Shown: positions 50,377 to 59,551 of the stretch, one piece after another
Layout: each line of letters begins with the position of its first letter
Position numbering within the stretch: position 1 is the first letter of the stretch
Assembly: GCF_900103265.1 (NCBI RefSeq)
Contig: NZ_FMWX01000001.1
Span: 873,753 to 937,752, forward strand
Source: Sphingomonas sp. NFR15
Lineage (GTDB): Bacteria > Pseudomonadota > Alphaproteobacteria > Sphingomonadales > Sphingomonadaceae
DNA: 64,000 nt
Direction of reading: 5' to 3'
Translations under genes and position numbers: made by a program
Notes under the pieces: model-generated
Databases searched by the model: none
Told to the model about the DNA's origin: nothing
The model's input: the letters and a program-made list of their open reading frames with translations, nothing else

Positions 50377-51081
50377 TCAGCGCGGGATGCCGCCCTCCTC
50401 GGGGGGCGCCAGCATGCCGCCGACCGCCATCCAGGCGGCGACGCCCGCCGCGGGCACGGCACACAACACGGCTTCGGCAATCTCTTCGTCGGACGCGCCG
50501 GCGTTGCGGGCGCCGCGAACATGCGTCGCCGCCATCGGGCTGTACCCGGCTGCGAGGATCGCCAGCAGCAGCAGTTCGCCGTGCTTCGGCGAAAGCGGGT
50601 TTGCGTCGATGCTGCCGCGCCGCATCAGATAATAGGCATCGGCGGCTTTGGGGCTCAGGCGTAGAAGTTGCTGGAGCGGCGGCGGTATCGTGCCGAAATA
50701 GGCGGTGAAATTGGCTTCGGCCTCGCCTGCGGCGGCGGTCGGAAGTTCGGCCGGAGCGGGCGCCTGCACATCCTCGAACGCCGTGTCGAGGATATCGGCG
50801 AAGTCCATCGCCGCTGCCTCGCCGCGCAGGCTGGTCAGCACGATGAGCCCCGCCGTCGCTTCAAGCGGCGTCAGCCCGAGGGTCACGCCGCGCGCGATCT
50901 CGCGTCGCGCCAGCCCCAAATGGCGCCGGTCGATCGCGGCGACGGCAACGAACAGCGCCTTCAGCCGCGCAGGCACTGCTCCATCGGTATCGATAACCGA
51001 CCGGAAGGCCGCGAACCCGGCCAGCGTATAGGGCGCATGCCCTTTGAGCAGCGCGATATCCATCAGCGGACGTTTTGTCAT
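50377..51081 (-). CDS. Carboxymuconolactone-decarboxylase (AhpD-fold) family protein
   Basis: A 234-residue protein built of two AhpD-like helical repeats; the second has SPKHGELLLLAILAAGYSP, ATHVRGARNAGASDEEI. The redox Cys pair of AhpD is not visible, so a peroxidase role is unlikely. It is the first gene of the seven-gene minus-strand operon. ATG 51081 is preceded by GAGGGC. The TetR-type palindromes at 51113-51206 lie in front of it. Confidence 0.8.
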   Translation of the reverse strand: MTKRPLMDIALLKGHAPYTLAGFAAFRSVIDTDGAVPARLKALFVAVAAIDRRHLGLARREIARGVTLGLTPLEATAGLIVLTSLRGEAAAMDFADILDTAFEDVQAPAPAELPTAAAGEAEANFTAYFGTIPPPLQQLLRLSPKAADAYYLMRRGSIDANPLSPKHGELLLLAILAAGYSPMAATHVRGARNAGASDEEIAEAVLCAVPAAGVAAWMAVGGMLAPPEEGGIPR

Positions 51082-51112
51082 TCTGCCCTCTCCTGCTCTA
51101 ACAGATGCTCGA

Positions 51113-51206
51113 CCGACTGGTCGGGCGTCAACCGAAAAAATCCACACTGACCTATTTGACAGCCGACCGGTCGGTCGAGTAGCGAAACAGTCGACCGGTC
51201 GGTCGG
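51113..51206. promoter_or_regulatory. Three TetR-type operator palindromes in a divergent promoter region
   Basis: Between the divergent CMD and acyl-CoA dehydrogenase genes lie CCGACTGGTCGG (51113-51124, one mismatch), the perfect 12-base palindrome CCGACCGGTCGG (51163-51174) and a third site around CGACCGGTCG (51192-51201, within TCGACCGGTCGGTCGG to 51206). A matching palindrome, with a central TG insertion, precedes the DUF35/thiolase operon at 62325. A TetR-family gene lies at the right end of the island. These are good candidate operators of that repressor. Confidence 0.65.
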
Positions 51207-51262
51207 GCGAGTCATAAGAAGGCGGACGAAGCGAGTCGTGTCACGCATCGGGAGGACAACGA

Positions 51263-52510
51263 GTGATATTCGAGCAGTCTGCACGGTCCAGGGAGTGGAT
51301 GGGGCGGGTTCGCGCCTTCATGGACGAGCATATCGTCCCAGCGGTGCCGGTCTACCAAGAGCAACTCGCCGCGATCGACCGCTGGAGCGAGATTCCGCCG
51401 ATCTTCGATCAGCTCAAGGCGAAAGCTCGCGCCGAGGGGCTGTGGAACCTCTTCATGCCGCCGTCGGAGCATGACGACGCCTTCTTCACGAGCGTTGGGC
51501 TCACCAACGTAGAATATGCGCCGATCGCCGAGCTGATGGGCCGCATCTCGTTCGCGAGCGAGGTGTTCAACTGCATGGCGCCCGACACCGGCAACTTCGA
51601 AGTGCTGCACCGCTACGGCACGCCGACGCAGAAAGAGCGCTTCATGGTGCCGCTGCGCGACGGCGAGACCCGGTCCGCCTTCCTGATGACCGAACCGGCC
51701 GTCGCCTCGTCCGACGCGCGCAACATCCAGACCGAGATGCGCCGCGAAGGCGACGAGTATGTCATTAACGGCCGTAAGTGGTGGTCATCGGGCGCAGGCC
51801 ATCCGCGCTGCGCCTTCTTCATCGTGATGGGCAAGACCGATCCGGATGCCGCGCCGTACAGCCAGCAATCGATGATCCTCGTGCCGCGCGACACCCCCGG
51901 CGTCACGCTTGTCCGCCACCTGCCGGTGTTCGGCTACGATCACGCGCCGCATGGGCATTTCGAAGTCCTGCTCGAAGACGTGCGAGTGCCGGCCGAGAAC
52001 ATGCTGCTCGGCGAAGGACGCGGCTTTGAAATCGCGCAAGGCCGCCTCGGGCCGGGGCGCATCCATCATACGATGCGCAACATCGCGACGATGGAGGTCG
52101 CGCTCGAGAAGATGTGCCGGCGGCTGCTGTCGCGCCGTGCCTTCGGAAAGGCGATTTCCGAACACTCGGTCTGGGAAGAGCGGATCGCGCGCGCGCGCTG
52201 CGAGATCGAGATGGCGCGCCTGCTGTGCTTGAAGGCAGCGCACATGATGGACACGGTCGGCAACAAGGAAGCCCGTGCCGAGATCGCGATGATCAAGATC
52301 GCCGCGCCGAAGATGGCGCAGCAGATCGTCGACGATGCCATTCAGGCGCACGGCGGCGGCGGCGTCAGCGATGATTTCGGCCTCGCCGAACTGTGGGCGA
52401 ACACACGCATCGTCCGGCTCACCGATGGCCCCGACGAGGTCCACGAACGTCAATTGGCGCGGATGGAACTCGCCAAATATCGCGACGGGACGCGTGGAGC
52501 ACACGCATGA
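51263..52510 (+). CDS. Acyl-CoA dehydrogenase, ACAD10/11-like
   Basis: A 415-residue flavoprotein that inserts an alpha-beta double bond into acyl-CoA. It follows the ACAD11 type rather than the classical fatty-acid type: [48 protein letters not shown] and [21 protein letters not shown] 51263 has GGGAGGAC about seven bases upstream. The stop overlaps the start of an APH-type kinase (ATGA). In known ACAD11/LvaC-type systems such a pair removes a 4-hydroxy group after phosphorylation. Confidence 0.9.
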   Translation: MIFEQSARSREWMGRVRAFMDEHIVPAVPVYQEQLAAIDRWSEIPPIFDQLKAKARAEGLWNLFMPPSEHDDAFFTSVGLTNVEYAPIAELMGRISFASEVFNCMAPDTGNFEVLHRYGTPTQKERFMVPLRDGETRSAFLMTEPAVASSDARNIQTEMRREGDEYVINGRKWWSSGAGHPRCAFFIVMGKTDPDAAPYSQQSMILVPRDTPGVTLVRHLPVFGYDHAPHGHFEVLLEDVRVPAENMLLGEGRGFEIAQGRLGPGRIHHTMRNIATMEVALEKMCRRLLSRRAFGKAISEHSVWEERIARARCEIEMARLLCLKAAHMMDTVGNKEARAEIAMIKIAAPKMAQQIVDDAIQAHGGGGVSDDFGLAELWANTRIVRLTDGPDEVHERQLARMELAKYRDGTRGAHA

Positions 52511-53589
52511 GCGCGCCGCAGCCTGCGGTGATGATCGGCGGCACCGTCGATGTCGCCGCCAACAGCGCCTTCGACGAGGCACGGCTTCGTGGCTATCTCA
52601 CAGGGCGCATCCCCGCATTTTCAGGTCCAATGCAGGTGCAGAGGTTCGAGGGCGGTCAGTCGAACCCGACCTTCCTGCTTTCGACCCCGGATGCCCGCTA
52701 CGTGCTGCGGCGCAAGCCGGCGGGCGTCCTGCTCAAGTCTGCGCACGCGGTCGACCGCGAGTATCGCGTCACAAGCGCGCTGTTCGAAGCCGGCCTGCCG
52801 ATCGCCGAGCCACTCGTGCTCTGCGAGGACGATGACGTGATCGGCACCATGTTCTACGTGATGCGGCACGTTCCCGGACGGAGCTTCTGGGATCCGCGCA
52901 TGCCCGGTCTCGATCCTGCCGAGCGCGCGGCGATCTACGATTCGGCGAACGAGACTTTGGCCCGGTTGCATCTGGTCGATTACGCCGCGCTCGGGCTCAG
53001 CGATTATGGCAGGCCAGGCAATTACTTCGCGCGCCAGATCTCGCGCTGGACGCGCCAGTACGAGGCTTCGCGCACGCGCGACATCCCCGAGATGGAGCGA
53101 CTGATCGCATGGTTGCCCGGCGCCGTGCCCGAGACCGGGGATCGCACCACGATCATCCACGGCGATTATTCCTTTCACAATCTGCTCGTGCATCCGACCG
53201 AGCCCAAAGTTTCGGCGGTGATCGATTGGGAACTGTCGACGCTGGGCGATCCGCTCGGCGATCTGACCTATCACATGATGGAATGGTCGCGGCCCGAAGG
53301 CGTCGATGTGCGGGGCACGTTGCAAGGCGCCGATCTTGGCGCGCTGGGCATTCCGACCGCAGAGGAATATGCGCGGCGCTATTGCGAACGCACCGGCTTT
53401 GGCGGCGATCCGACCCACCCCTTCTACCGCGCCTTCAACCTGTTTCGCGTGGCCGCGATCCTGCAGGGAATCGCGGGGCGGGCGCGTGACGGCGTTCAGA
53501 CCGGCGCGAACGCGGAAGAGATCATCTTGCGTGTCGAACCGCTCGCCCGCGCGGCCTGGATCGCCGCACAGGAAGCGGGAGCGAGCTGA
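52507..53589 (+). CDS. APH-family phosphotransferase (acyl-CoA kinase-like)
   Basis: A 360-residue kinase of the aminoglycoside-phosphotransferase fold. The ATP site shows [12 protein letters not shown] and LRRKPAG, the catalytic loop [11 protein letters not shown] and the metal site [22 protein letters not shown] 52507 overlaps the ACAD stop by four bases. Members next to ACAD11-like genes (LvaA in levulinate catabolism, the kinase domain of ACAD10/11) phosphorylate 4-hydroxyacyl-CoA. Antibiotic resistance is unlikely given the neighbourhood. Confidence 0.88.
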   Translation: MSAPQPAVMIGGTVDVAANSAFDEARLRGYLTGRIPAFSGPMQVQRFEGGQSNPTFLLSTPDARYVLRRKPAGVLLKSAHAVDREYRVTSALFEAGLPIAEPLVLCEDDDVIGTMFYVMRHVPGRSFWDPRMPGLDPAERAAIYDSANETLARLHLVDYAALGLSDYGRPGNYFARQISRWTRQYEASRTRDIPEMERLIAWLPGAVPETGDRTTIIHGDYSFHNLLVHPTEPKVSAVIDWELSTLGDPLGDLTYHMMEWSRPEGVDVRGTLQGADLGALGIPTAEEYARRYCERTGFGGDPTHPFYRAFNLFRVAAILQGIAGRARDGVQTGANAEEIILRVEPLARAAWIAAQEAGAS

Positions 53590-53655
53590 CCCGGATCATC
53601 CGAAGGCTAAACGATCATCATGGCCGCTAAAAGGCCAGTCGTAGGGGAGAAAAAG

Positions 53656-55950
53656 ATGTCCAAGAAAGCGCAGTACATCCGTGCAATGCTACTCTGTGGA
53701 GGCGCCGCCGCGTTCGCCACCCCCGCGCGCGCGCAGACGCCGCCGGCAGCCCCAGCGCCCGGCGGCGCACTCGCGCAATCGACGATCGACGACATCGTCG
53801 TAACCGCAACGCGTCGCGCCGAGCGCCTTCAGGACGTTCCGATCGCGGTCAGCGCGCTCGACGGCGCCCAGATCCAGGCACAGCGCATCGACAATTTTGC
53901 CTCGATCACCAAGATCGCACCGGGGCCGACGTTCGTGCCGGTGAAGGGCACCTCGACCATCTCGGTCCAGATCCGCGGGAAATATTCGAACAACGACGCG
54001 CCCGGTCTCGAAAATCCGGTCGGAGTGTACATCGACGACCTCTATTATGGCTCGCTCGCATCGTTCGATGCCAACCTCTTCGACGTCAGCCAGGTCGCGA
54101 TCCTGCGCGGACCGCAAGGTACGACCTTCGGCCGCAATGCGGTCGGCGGCGCCCTCCAGATCACCAACAACGTCGCCGAACTGGGCAGGACCGACGCCCG
54201 GATCACGCTCACCGGGCTCGGCAATGCGATGGGCCAGTTGGGCATCGAGAGCGACGGCTACGTCAATTACGCGCTCGGCGACTCGCTCGCCGCGCGCGTC
54301 GCCTACAGCGTGAAGAGCGACGGCGGCTATCAGAAGAACCTGCTGAGCGGGAATTACCTCGACGACAACCGCGTGCAGAGCGTACGCGGCTCGCTCACCT
54401 GGCAGGCGTCCGAGCGCCTCCGGGTCACCGCCAGCGCCGCCTATACGCACCGCGGCGGCTATGGCGATGGCGCCGTGATCGTCGGCCAAGGCAACCTCGT
54501 CAAACAGGTTCGGGCGGCGAATGGCGGCGACCTCCACAAGACGCTGCTCGACGACGACGGCGAGACGCGCCGGCATCTGTTCGCAGGCACGATCAAGCTC
54601 GATTATGATACCGACGTCGGAACGATCACGTCGATCACCGGCTATCGGTCGCTCAACGCTTACTATCGGGAGGATTCGGACGGTGGCCCGCTGCCGGCCA
54701 ATTACCCGTCGATCAATCTTAACCGTGAGAAGCAAGTCAGCGAGGAGCTCCGCTTCACCTCGAAATTCGGCGGCCCGTTCGACTTCGTCTCGGGTGTCTA
54801 TTTCGGCTACGAGGATCTCTACAAAGGCATCCAGTTCAATTTTAACGGGACGCTGCCGCAATCCTATCTTTCGGTCCTCTCGCCCGGACGCGTCGCGTCG
54901 CAGTTCGTCGCGGGCCGGATTTCGAACTACAGCGTCGGGCCGTTCGTGGAAGGCAAGTACAAGCTCACCCCGCAGCTCTCGCTGACGGCCGGGCTTCGCT
55001 ACAGCTATGAACGGAAGAACGGCTATACGTCGCATGTCGGCTCATCGCCCTTTTATGGCGCGCCCTATTTCGTCGATCTCGGCAAAGACGGCTCGACCAA
55101 TTCGTGGCAGTCGTTCACGCCGCGCTTCATCGTCGATTACAAACCGACCCGCGATATCTCGTTCTACGCGTCTGTCTCCAAAGGCTTCCAAGGCGGCGGC
55201 TGGGTGCTGACCGCGACCAGCGCGGCCAAGGCGCTCGTCCCGCTCGCGGCGGAGACGACCTGGAGCTACGAGATCGGCACCAAATCCAATTTCTTCGATC
55301 ATTTCCTGACGACGAATGTCGCGGCGTATCTGTCCGATACGAGCAACCTTCAGGTCCGCTCGCTCATCAACGGCGTGCTGACCGACAGCAACGCCGGCAA
55401 GGAACGCGTCAAGGGCGTCGAGGTCGAGGCATCCATCCATCCCGCGAAGGGGCTCTCGATCGGCGCGAATTACGCGTATACCGACGCGAAATACCGAAGC
55501 TTCCAGGGCTGCGCGGCCGGCGGGCTGGATTGTACCGGCAACCGCGTGCCGTTCGTTTCGAAGCACGATTTTACCGCGATCTTCGACTATAAGCTGGACA
55601 TGAACAGCGGCGCCAAACTCGCCTTCCACGCCGACGACAAGTTCGCCAGCCCGTATCAACTGATCGCCACCAACCTGCAGCAGATCGGCGTGCCCTATAC
55701 GCGGCGGCGCAACGTCGCCAATGTGTCGCTGACCTATACGCCGCCCTCGGGCGCATGGGATCTGCGGCTGTGGAGCACCAACCTGTTCGACAAGACCTAT
55801 GCGAGCAACGGCTTGAATTATTACTTCTACCATCTGTCACCGGCGGAAGTTGCCAGCGTCGGCGGCCCGGCCAACGCGGATGTTGAGCGGCTGACGGTCG
55901 CCCCACCGCGCGTTGTCGGCATCACCTTCACCGCGCGGGTCGGAGGTTAG
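53656..55950 (+). CDS. TonB-dependent outer-membrane receptor
   Basis: A 764-residue outer-membrane transporter. The signal peptide ends ATPARAQT, then DDIVVTATRRAERLQDVPIA, the plug with VAILRGPQGTTFGRNAVGG and a barrel ending in GITFTARVGG. ATG 53656 follows GGGGAG by six bases; an earlier ATG at 53620 is open but less likely. No STN domain. It is of the type common in sphingomonads for hydrophobic or aromatic growth substrates and is co-directional with the ACAD/kinase pair and an MFS carrier, so it probably imports the substrate of the island. Confidence 0.93.
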   Translation: MSKKAQYIRAMLLCGGAAAFATPARAQTPPAAPAPGGALAQSTIDDIVVTATRRAERLQDVPIAVSALDGAQIQAQRIDNFASITKIAPGPTFVPVKGTSTISVQIRGKYSNNDAPGLENPVGVYIDDLYYGSLASFDANLFDVSQVAILRGPQGTTFGRNAVGGALQITNNVAELGRTDARITLTGLGNAMGQLGIESDGYVNYALGDSLAARVAYSVKSDGGYQKNLLSGNYLDDNRVQSVRGSLTWQASERLRVTASAAYTHRGGYGDGAVIVGQGNLVKQVRAANGGDLHKTLLDDDGETRRHLFAGTIKLDYDTDVGTITSITGYRSLNAYYREDSDGGPLPANYPSINLNREKQVSEELRFTSKFGGPFDFVSGVYFGYEDLYKGIQFNFNGTLPQSYLSVLSPGRVASQFVAGRISNYSVGPFVEGKYKLTPQLSLTAGLRYSYERKNGYTSHVGSSPFYGAPYFVDLGKDGSTNSWQSFTPRFIVDYKPTRDISFYASVSKGFQGGGWVLTATSAAKALVPLAAETTWSYEIGTKSNFFDHFLTTNVAAYLSDTSNLQVRSLINGVLTDSNAGKERVKGVEVEASIHPAKGLSIGANYAYTDAKYRSFQGCAAGGLDCTGNRVPFVSKHDFTAIFDYKLDMNSGAKLAFHADDKFASPYQLIATNLQQIGVPYTRRRNVANVSLTYTPPSGAWDLRLWSTNLFDKTYASNGLNYYFYHLSPAEVASVGGPANADVERLTVAPPRVVGITFTARVGG

Positions 55951-55952
55951 GC

Positions 55953-57257
55953 ATGGAGGGCGCCGTGTCTCTGACGTCGGAAACGGCGCCTCCGGTCGTT
56001 CCGACCCACCGGACCCGACGGCTCGTGCTGCTGATGCTGGGGCTGGTGTCGATGTTCAACTACATCGACCGCACCGTGCTTTCGATCCTGCAGGAGCCGA
56101 TCAAGCGCGAACTCAAGCTCAGCGACACGCAACTCGGTTTGTTGACCGGCCTTGCGTTCGCGCTTTTCTACGCGACGCTTTCGCTCCCGATCGCGCGGTT
56201 GGCAGACCGGCTCAACCGGCGCAACATCGTGACCGCCTCGCTCGCGGTCTGGAGCGGGATGACCGCGCTCAGCGGGCTCGCCACCGGCTTTGCGACGCTG
56301 GTCGCCTTCCGGGTCGGCGTCGCGCTCGGCGAGGCGGGGTCGGTGCCGGCGTCGCACTCGATCATCGCCGATTATTACCCGCCCGACAAACGCGTGACCG
56401 CGCTCGGCCTGTGGGGTCTGGCGCTACCGGCGGGGATCATGCTCGGTTATGCGTCGGGCGGCTGGATCGCCGCCACGCTCGGCTGGCGCACCGCGTTCGC
56501 GGTGATCGGCGGAGCCGGCCTCGTGCTCGCACCGTTCGTCATGCTGCTGGTGCGCGAGCCCGTGCGCGGCGCTTTCAGCACGCGTCCGCTAGAAACCGAG
56601 CCGATATCGCTCGGTGCTGCGCTCGCCACGCTCTGGAAGCTGCGGACCTACCGCTACATGCTCGTGGGAACGACGCTTCACGCCTTCGCGCAATATGCGA
56701 TGATGAGCTGGACCGCGCCCTTCTACCTGCGCGTGCATCACATGCCGCTGTCGGACGTCGCCGCCTGGCTGGCGCTGATGAACGGAATCGGCGGCGGGGC
56801 CGGCATCTATCTGGGTGGGTGGCTCTCCGATAGGATGGCGCAGACCAAGCCGTCGGCGCGTGTTTGGGTCAGCGCGGTGGCGATGCTCTTCATGGTGCCG
56901 GCGGCGCTGGTCCAGTTCCTCGTCCCTTCGCTCGGCGTCTCGCTGGCGTTCGGCTTCCTCTCGTCGATGTTGATGTTCTTCTATTACGGCCCGATCGTCG
57001 GCGTGCCGCAGTCGCTGGTGGCGCCGCAGATGCGGGCGGTGACATCGGCGGTGACGCTGCTCGTCTTCAACCTGTTCGGGCTTGGCCTCGGACCGGCGGT
57101 CACCGGCGTCATCAGCGATCGACTGGCCGCGGGCTACGGCATGCACGACACGTCGCTGCGCTATGCGCTGGCCGCCGTGCTGATCTTCTCACTGGTCGGC
57201 GCGCTCAGCATCCTACGCGCCAGCCAGTTCTATCGGTCCGACATCCGCGAAGCATGA
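55953..57257 (+). CDS. Spinster-type MFS transporter
   Basis: A 434-residue inner-membrane carrier with twelve predicted helices (SMFNYIDRTVLSILQEPIKR, LSLPIARLADRLNRRNIVTA, GEAGSVPASHSIIADYYP). It begins two bases after the receptor stop, with GGAGG six bases before ATG 55953. The two together form an outer/inner membrane import path. This MFS type is frequent beside TonB receptors in degradation clusters of sphingomonads. Confidence 0.9.
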   Translation: MEGAVSLTSETAPPVVPTHRTRRLVLLMLGLVSMFNYIDRTVLSILQEPIKRELKLSDTQLGLLTGLAFALFYATLSLPIARLADRLNRRNIVTASLAVWSGMTALSGLATGFATLVAFRVGVALGEAGSVPASHSIIADYYPPDKRVTALGLWGLALPAGIMLGYASGGWIAATLGWRTAFAVIGGAGLVLAPFVMLLVREPVRGAFSTRPLETEPISLGAALATLWKLRTYRYMLVGTTLHAFAQYAMMSWTAPFYLRVHHMPLSDVAAWLALMNGIGGGAGIYLGGWLSDRMAQTKPSARVWVSAVAMLFMVPAALVQFLVPSLGVSLAFGFLSSMLMFFYYGPIVGVPQSLVAPQMRAVTSAVTLLVFNLFGLGLGPAVTGVISDRLAAGYGMHDTSLRYALAAVLIFSLVGALSILRASQFYRSDIREA

Positions 57258-57353
57258 GCCGCAATGGCCGGACAGTGGCACCCGCCCGCGATCATGCCGG
57301 CAGGCACAAGCTCGGTGATCGGCGGCGCCTGTTCGGCGCCATAGATCGCACGC

Positions 57354-58355
57354 TCAGGCGGCGAGCGCCATCCGCGCTGCCGCGCTGCCGCCATGAAGCC
57401 GCGACAGCAGCAGCACGCGGCGCAGCCCTCGGCCGACCGCGAGTTCATCGGTCACGCCCATGCCGCCATGAAGCTGCACGACATCCTCGGCGAGTCGCAG
57501 GGCCGCATCGCAGACATATGCTTTGGCTTCGGTAACGGCCTGACCTCGCGCGTCATCCCGGACGAGCGCGGCGCGGAGCATCATCGAACGCGACTGTTCG
57601 AGCAGGGTATAGAGCCGCGCGCAGCGATGCTGGATCGCCTGGAAGCTACCGATCGGCTTTCCGAACTGCTTGCGCTGCCGAACATAGTCGATCGCGAGAT
57701 CGAGCAACGTACCCATCGCGCCGGCCAGTTCCGCGACGATGGCCAGTTCCGCCAGCTCGACCGCGGCGCTCAGATCGCCCTCCGATATGTCCAGCGGGAC
57801 GCAGCGAGCGCCTTCGAAGCGGAGGTCGGCTGCAATGCTGCCATCGACCAGTCGCACCGGCGATCGCGCGACGCCCGGAGCGTCCGCTTCGACCAGCGTG
57901 ACACCGCCGGTCTCACACGCCACGACGAACGCCGACGCCGCCATCCCGCCTGGAACGATACCGGCGGCGCCGGAAAGCGCGCCCGCTCGGGCGATGCCGC
58001 CGCGTGCGAAGCCGAGGACGGCATCACCCTGCGCGAGCGGTTCACTCCAATGCGCGCCGGCAGCACCGCCGCGCGCGATCACGTGTCCACAGAGCACAAC
58101 GCTGTCTGAGAGTGGGGTGACGGCCAGCGCGCGGCCGAGCTCTTCAGCAACGATCATTACCTCCATCGCGCCGCCGCCCATTCCACCGACGGACTCGGGA
58201 AGCAGGAAGGCGAACAGCCCGAGTTCGCCAAGCGCGCGCCAGTCCTCCGCCGGCATCGGCCCGCTGGCCATATTGGTCGCGTCATAGCGATCGGCGAGGA
58301 AGCGCCGCACCATGTCGCGGACCATCACCTGCTCGTCGCCGGGCGCGATGTTCAT
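57354..58355 (-). CDS. Acyl-CoA dehydrogenase (short subunit of a likely pair)
   Basis: A 333-residue acyl-CoA dehydrogenase. The C-terminal helical domain (DYVRQRKQFGKPIGSFQAI, VQLHGGMGVTDEL) is clear, but the usual catalytic Glu region is not, as in the non-catalytic or half-site subunits of heteromeric alpha2beta2 enzymes. ATG 58355 lies two bases after the thiolase stop. It ends a five-gene operon with a second dehydrogenase and probably forms a mixed complex with it. Confidence 0.88.
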   Translation of the reverse strand: MNIAPGDEQVMVRDMVRRFLADRYDATNMASGPMPAEDWRALGELGLFAFLLPESVGGMGGGAMEVMIVAEELGRALAVTPLSDSVVLCGHVIARGGAAGAHWSEPLAQGDAVLGFARGGIARAGALSGAAGIVPGGMAASAFVVACETGGVTLVEADAPGVARSPVRLVDGSIAADLRFEGARCVPLDISEGDLSAAVELAELAIVAELAGAMGTLLDLAIDYVRQRKQFGKPIGSFQAIQHRCARLYTLLEQSRSMMLRAALVRDDARGQAVTEAKAYVCDAALRLAEDVVQLHGGMGVTDELAVGRGLRRVLLLSRLHGGSAAARMALAA

Positions 58356-58357
58356 CG

Positions 58358-59533
58358 TCAAAGCACCTCGATGATCGACGCGTTGGCGATGCCGCCGCCT
58401 TCGCACATCGTCTGCAGCCCGTAGCGGCCGCCACGTGCCTTCAAAGCGTGGATCAACGTCGCCATCAACTTGGTGCCAGTGGCGCCGAGCGGATGGCCGA
58501 GCGCGATGGCGCCGCCGTTGACGTTGAGCTTGGCCGGATCGGCGTCGAGCGCCTTGGCCCAGGCCATCGGGATCGAGGCGAAGGCTTCGTTGACTTCGAA
58601 CAGATCGATGTCGGCCATCGACAGCCCTGCCCGCTCCAGCACGCGGCGCGTGGCGGGGATCGGCTCTTCGAGCATGATGACCGGATCGCCCGCCGTCACC
58701 GCGAGATCGACGATCCGCGCGATCGGCGTGAGGCCGTGTGCCTTGACCGCGGCTTCCGATGCGACCAGCACGCCGCTCGCGCCGTCGCAGATCTGGCTGG
58801 CGGTCGCGGCGCTCAGCGTGCCGCCCTCGCTCAGCAGCTTGACCGAGCCTATCGACTCCAGCGAGGCATCGGCGCGGATACCTTCGTCGCGATCGTGCAT
58901 GACCGTCTCGCCATCGGGCGTCATGACTGGGAGCGGGACGATCTCCACGGCGAACGCGCCGGCGGCCGTGGCGGCAGCGGCCTGCTGGTGGCTTTGCAGC
59001 GCGTAGCGATCATGGTCTTCGCGGCTGAAGCCATATTTGTCGGCGATCATCTGCGCGCCGACGAACTGGTTGAAACCCTCGACCCCGTAGCGCTTCTGGA
59101 TGGACTCCGCGAACGGGTTGGCACCAATGCCGCCGGCCTTGGCGAGCGCGATCGGCGAGCCCATCGGCACCCGAGTCATGCTCTCCACGCCGCCCGCGAT
59201 CACGATGTCCTGCATTCCCGACATCACCGCCTGGGCCGCGAAGTGGAGCGCCTGCTGCGACGAGCCGCACTGGCGATCGATCGTCACCGCCGGCACGCTG
59301 TCGGGCAGCGACGACGCCAGGACGACGTTGCGGCCAAGCGCGAAGGTCTGCTCGCCGATCTGGCTCACGCACCCGATGATGACGTCATCGATCGCCGCCG
59401 GATCGACACCGGCGTCGGCGACGAGCGCGTCGAGCACCGCAGCGCCGAGGTCGGCCGGATGCCAGCCGGCGAGACGGCCGTTGCGACGCCCTCCGGCGGT
59501 ACGACGCGCGGCAACGATATAGGCTTCAGGCAT
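58358..59533 (-). CDS. Acetyl-CoA acyltransferase (thiolase)
   Basis: A 391-residue thiolase that releases acetyl-CoA or propionyl-CoA from 3-ketoacyl-CoA. The active Cys is in IDRQCGSSQQALHFA, the His in NGGAIALGHPLGATG and the second Cys in MCEGGGIANASI. It resembles the FadA5/FadA6-like thiolases. Eighteen bases separate it from the dehydrogenase upstream. Confidence 0.94.
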   Translation of the reverse strand: MPEAYIVAARRTAGGRRNGRLAGWHPADLGAAVLDALVADAGVDPAAIDDVIIGCVSQIGEQTFALGRNVVLASSLPDSVPAVTIDRQCGSSQQALHFAAQAVMSGMQDIVIAGGVESMTRVPMGSPIALAKAGGIGANPFAESIQKRYGVEGFNQFVGAQMIADKYGFSREDHDRYALQSHQQAAAATAAGAFAVEIVPLPVMTPDGETVMHDRDEGIRADASLESIGSVKLLSEGGTLSAATASQICDGASGVLVASEAAVKAHGLTPIARIVDLAVTAGDPVIMLEEPIPATRRVLERAGLSMADIDLFEVNEAFASIPMAWAKALDADPAKLNVNGGAIALGHPLGATGTKLMATLIHALKARGGRYGLQTMCEGGGIANASIIEVL

Positions 59534-59551
59534 GATGTGGTCCTTCGTCTT

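Noticed and set aside
52507..53589. APH-type kinase as an aminoglycoside resistance gene
   Set aside because: It overlaps an ACAD11-like gene and lies in an acyl-CoA operon, a known setting for acyl-CoA kinases of this fold.
57258..57353. Coding-looking minus-strand stretch after the dehydrogenase stop (IYGAEQAPPITELVPAG)
   Set aside because: It is only about 35 codons, out of frame with the dehydrogenase, matches no family I know and has no start.
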